Below are positions 4,438-7,025 of a stretch of DNA of 7,025 nt, piece by piece. The stretch spans positions 1 through 7,025 of the forward strand of contig JAYFRE010000042.1 of the NCBI GenBank assembly GCA_034926235.1, given 5' to 3'. The stretch comes from JAYFRE01 sp034926235. Its GTDB lineage: Bacteria > Pseudomonadota > Alphaproteobacteria > Rhodospirillales > Magnetospirillaceae. Below the pieces are notes generated by a model. The model saw only the letters and a list, made by a program, of their open reading frames with translations. It had not been told where the DNA came from and did not search any database. The first letter of the stretch is position 1, and each line of letters opens with the position of its first letter. The translations under genes and the position numbers were made by a program.

Positions 4438-6222
4438 CTGATCAACGTCGGTGCCTTTGGTCACGGCGACGTGATAGGCCAACAATTGCACCGGCACCGC
4501 ATACAGGATCGGTGTGACGAAGGGGTCCGCCTGGGGCAGGGCCATGGTAACCGCCGCCACACCCAGACGCGCCACACCGGCGGCGTCGGACAGGAAGATC
4601 ACCCGGCCGCCGCGCGCCACCACTTCCTGCACGTTCGACGCGGTCTTGTCGTAAAGCCCGTCGCTCGGCGCGATGACGATCACCGGCACGGATTCGTCGA
4701 TCAAGGCGATGGGGCCATGCTTCATCTCACCCGCCGCATAACCTTCGGCGTGGATGTAGCTGATTTCCTTCAGCTTCAGCGCCCCTTCCAATGCGATCGG
4801 ATAGCTGCCGCCGCGTCCCAGATAAAGAACGTCGCGGGAATCGGCGATATCCTCGGCAATGGCCTTCAGCCGTTCGTCATGACCCAGCACCTCGGCAATC
4901 CGGGCGGGAACCTCCATCAGCGCGCCCGACAGACGCGCCATTTCCATGCCATCGATCGCTCCCTTGGCGTGCGCCAACGCCAGCGAAAAACAGGCCAGCA
5001 TCGTCAACTGGGTGGTGAAGGCCTTGGTCGAAGCGACACCGATCTCCGGCCCCGCCGCGGTCAGCAAAATCGCATCCGATTCACGGGCGATCGAGGATTC
5101 GGCGACATTGACCAGCGCCAGGATATGCTGGCCCTGGGTGCGGCAGTAGCGCAGCGCCGCCAGCGTGTCGGCGGTTTCGCCCGATTGCGAAATGAACAAC
5201 GACAGCCCGCCCTTGCGCATCACCGGCTCGCGGTAGCGGAATTCCGAGGCGATATCGACCTCGACCGGAACCCGGGCGATCCGTTCGATCCAGTATTTGG
5301 CCACCATGCCGGCGTAATAGGAGGTGCCGCAGGCGATGATCGTCACCTGATCCACACCCTTCAGCGAGAAAGGCATGGGCGGCAGTGTCACAGCACCAGT
5401 CGCCGGATTGATCATGGTCTTCAGCGTATCGCCGATGACTTGCGGTTGTTCGCAGATTTCCTTGTACATGAAATGGCGGTGTTCGCCCTTGCCGATCATC
5501 GCACCCGACACCGAGGAAGTCCGGATCTCGCGCTCGACGATCTGTCCCTCGCCATTGCGAATGGTGACGCCGCTGGCCGTCAGCACCGCCCAGTCGCCAT
5601 CGACGAGATAGGTGATCTTCTGGGTCAGCGGGGCCAGCGCCAGCGCGTCCGATCCCAGATACATCTCGCCATCGCCATAGCCGACCGCCAGCGGCACGCC
5701 CCGGCGCGCGGCAATCAGCCGGTCCTCGTGGCCCGCGAACAGGATGCCGAGCGCGAACGCGCCTTCGATCCGCTTCAGCGTGTTTTGCGTCGCCTCCTCC
5801 GGCGACTGGCCCTGTTCCAGATAATGGGTCAGAAGCTGGACCACCGCTTCGGTGTCGGTGTCGCTTTCAAACACCCGGCCTTCGGCCGACAATTCGTTCC
5901 GAAGCTCCAGGAAATTCTCGATGATGCCGTTATGCACCACCGCCGCCAGATGGGTTGCGTGCGGGTGCGCATTCCGTTCGGCCGGACCGCCATGCGTAGC
6001 CCAGCGGGTATGGCCGATGCCGATGACGCCGTCGATCGGTTCCTCGGCAACGCGACGTTCCAGGTTGACCAGCTTGCCCAGGGCGCGGCGGCGTTCGATC
6101 CGGCCATTCACCAAGGTGGCGATGCCCGCCGAATCATAACCGCGATATTCCAGCCTTTTCAGACCCTCGATCAGCAACTGAGCCGCAGGAGCCTTGCCGA
6201 TGACGCCGATGATGCCGCACAT
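4402..6222 (-). CDS. glmS: Glutamine--fructose-6-phosphate aminotransferase (isomerizing), GlmS
   Basis: First committed step of hexosamine synthesis in the cytoplasm: fructose-6-phosphate plus glutamine gives glucosamine-6-phosphate plus glutamate, feeding peptidoglycan and lipopolysaccharide. The 606 residues match the family length (609 in E. coli). The N-terminal class II glutaminase domain has the nucleophile Cys2 (exposed after Met removal), RLEYRGYDSAGIA (23-35), HTRWATHG (71-78), HNGIIEN (97-103) and SDTDTE (120-125). The first SIS domain shows ACGTSYYAGM (297-306), SQSGETADT (345-353) and EIGVASTKAFTTQ (393-405). The second has LGRGGSYPIALEGALKLKE (468-486) with catalytic Glu486 and KHGP with His502. 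The C-terminus DVDQPRNLAKSVTVE is the canonical one, with Lys601 forming the sugar Schiff base. AGGAAAGGG upstream of ATG 6222 is the ribosome site. The gene follows glmU after 24 nt and ends before a strong terminator. All key residues are intact. Confidence 0.98.
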   Translation of the reverse strand: MCGIIGVIGKAPAAQLLIEGLKRLEYRGYDSAGIATLVNGRIERRRALGKLVNLERRVAEEPIDGVIGIGHTRWATHGGPAERNAHPHATHLAAVVHNGIIENFLELRNELSAEGRVFESDTDTEAVVQLLTHYLEQGQSPEEATQNTLKRIEGAFALGILFAGHEDRLIAARRGVPLAVGYGDGEMYLGSDALALAPLTQKITYLVDGDWAVLTASGVTIRNGEGQIVEREIRTSSVSGAMIGKGEHRHFMYKEICEQPQVIGDTLKTMINPATGAVTLPPMPFSLKGVDQVTIIACGTSYYAGMVAKYWIERIARVPVEVDIASEFRYREPVMRKGGLSLFISQSGETADTLAALRYCRTQGQHILALVNVAESSIARESDAILLTAAGPEIGVASTKAFTTQLTMLACFSLALAHAKGAIDGMEMARLSGALMEVPARIAEVLGHDERLKAIAEDIADSRDVLYLGRGGSYPIALEGALKLKEISYIHAEGYAAGEMKHGPIALIDESVPVIVIAPSDGLYDKTASNVQEVVARGGRVIFLSDAAGVARLGVAAVTMALPQADPFVTPILYAVPVQLLAYHVAVTKGTDVDQPRNLAKSVTVE

Positions 6223-6231
6223 GACCGTTCG

Positions 6232-6240
6232 CCCTTTCCT
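6232..6240 (-). promoter_or_regulatory. Ribosome binding site of glmS
   Basis: AGGAAAGGG on the minus strand ends 9 nt before the ATG at 6222, inside the 24-nt gap after the glmU stop. The gap is too short for a riboswitch or ribozyme or a separate promoter, so glmS relies on the glmU transcript. Confidence 0.65.
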
Positions 6241-6246
6241 AACCGT

Positions 6247-7025
6247 TCAAGCCTGATTGCCGCCGCGCCGCAAAAAGGCGCGGAACCGTTCGGCCATACC
6301 GGCATGCTGTTTCTGTTCGCTCCGGGCCACGGCCAGAGCGTTCGCCTCGACATTCGCCGTAATCACCGATCCGGCCCCGACGATCGCACCCGCGCCGATG
6401 GTCACCGGCGCCACCAGCGCACTGTTCGAGCCGATGAACGCGCCTGCGCCGATATCGGTGAAGGATTTGCGGAAACCATCATAATTGCAGGTAATGGTCC
6501 CCGCGCCGATATTGGCTTTCGCACCGATGCGGGCGTCGCCGATATAGGTCAGGTGATTGACCTTGGCTCCGGCTTCCACCGTGGCCTTCTTGATTTCAAC
6601 GAAATTGCCGACATGGGCATCCTCGCCGATATCCGCCCCCGGCCGCAGCCGCGCAAAGGGGCCGATGACCGCGCCTTCGGCCACCACGGCGCCCTCGATA
6701 TGGCAGAAGGAACGGATATCGACCCCGTCCCCGATCACCGCGCCGGGACCAAAGACCACATGCGGCGCAACAGTGACGTCGCGACCCAGCCGCGTGTCCC
6801 AACAGAAATAGACGCTGCCGGGATCGATCAGCGTCGCGCCGTTTTCCAGCGCGCGCGCGCGCAGCCCGGCTTGGACCACCGATTCAGCCGCCGCCAGTTC
6901 GGCGCGGGAATTGATGCCCAGCAACTCGTCCGCCCAGCCTTCGACGACGCCGCAGCGCAAGCCCATGGCCCGCGCCGAGGCGACGATGCCGGTCAGGTAG
7001 TATTCGCCCTTGGCGTTGTCGCAAT
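6247..7025 (-). CDS. glmU: GlmU C-terminal part: glucosamine-1-phosphate acetyltransferase / UDP-GlcNAc pyrophosphorylase (5' end outside window)
   Basis: Bifunctional enzyme that acetylates glucosamine-1-phosphate and then couples it to UTP to give UDP-GlcNAc. The frame is open from the window edge to TGA at 6249-6247, with 258 visible residues of a family near 450. The first visible residues, CDNAKGEYYLTGIVA, end the uridylyltransferase domain. Then comes the left-handed beta-helix acetyltransferase domain with hexapeptide repeats (VIGDGVDI, IGPFARLRPGADIGEDAHVGNFVEIKK) and HLTYIGDARIG, NIGAGTITCNYDG and APVTIGAGAIVGAGSVIT. The catalytic histidine is in NHLTYIGD (codon 6555-6553). The ATG at 6966 is internal, not the start. 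glmS follows after 24 nt, the usual operon for this pathway, so both enzymes of glucosamine-phosphate supply would be made from one transcript. The C-terminal tail ERFRAFLRRGGNQA is basic and typical. Confidence 0.97.
   Translation of the reverse strand, partial: CDNAKGEYYLTGIVASARAMGLRCGVVEGWADELLGINSRAELAAAESVVQAGLRARALENGATLIDPGSVYFCWDTRLGRDVTVAPHVVFGPGAVIGDGVDIRSFCHIEGAVVAEGAVIGPFARLRPGADIGEDAHVGNFVEIKKATVEAGAKVNHLTYIGDARIGAKANIGAGTITCNYDGFRKSFTDIGAGAFIGSNSALVAPVTIGAGAIVGAGSVITANVEANALAVARSEQKQHAGMAERFRAFLRRGGNQA

Noticed and set aside
6223..6246. glmS ribozyme or riboswitch upstream of glmS
   Set aside because: Only 24 nt separate glmU and glmS, too short for the ribozyme, which is also known mainly from Gram-positive bacteria.

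Overview
The window reads as GC-rich chromosomal DNA of an alphaproteobacterium. A sphingomonad (Sphingomonadales) is the best guess, from codon bias and the look of the proteins. This is inference; no rRNA or other marker gene is present. I see no mobile element, CRISPR array, tRNA or rRNA.

Layout: (1) Positions 1-2425, plus strand: the C-terminal part of an NAD-type malic enzyme, then after 36 nt a complete pyruvate:quinone oxidoreductase (PoxB). The close spacing suggests one transcript. Malic enzyme makes pyruvate from malate, and PoxB decarboxylates pyruvate oxidatively to acetate and CO2 while reducing membrane quinone. Together they would be a short route from a TCA intermediate to acetate and respiratory electrons. 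(2) 2426-2537: a short convergent intergenic region with a perfect 16-bp inverted repeat, probably a shared 3'-end hairpin. (3) 4158 down to 2538, minus strand: a compact three-gene operon, DUF2239 protein -> DUF1330-like protein -> YjaB-type GNAT acetyltransferase. Each junction is a 4-nt GTGA stop/start overlap, and each is preceded by an mRNA hairpin. (4) 4159-4401: this holds the operon's promoter (TTGACT, 17 bp, TATTAA) between two near-identical palindromes (TACCNNGGTA core, 28 bp apart), then the strong rho-independent terminator of glmS. (5) 4402-7025, minus strand: complete glmS preceded 24 nt upstream by the C-terminal part of glmU, the usual pair for UDP-GlcNAc synthesis.

The malic enzyme/PoxB and glmU/glmS parts are ordinary metabolic genes. 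The part most worth attention is the DUF2239 operon. Its promoter has paired operator-like palindromes with AT-rich flanks. Its first gene encodes a protein with an AT-hook-like RGRGRPK stretch followed by a segment that looks like a ribbon-helix-helix DNA-binding unit. A self-regulated small operon ending in an acetyltransferase is therefore a concrete but untested hypothesis. The operon also lies directly downstream of glmS, next to the predicted attTn7 position, although no Tn7 ends are visible.
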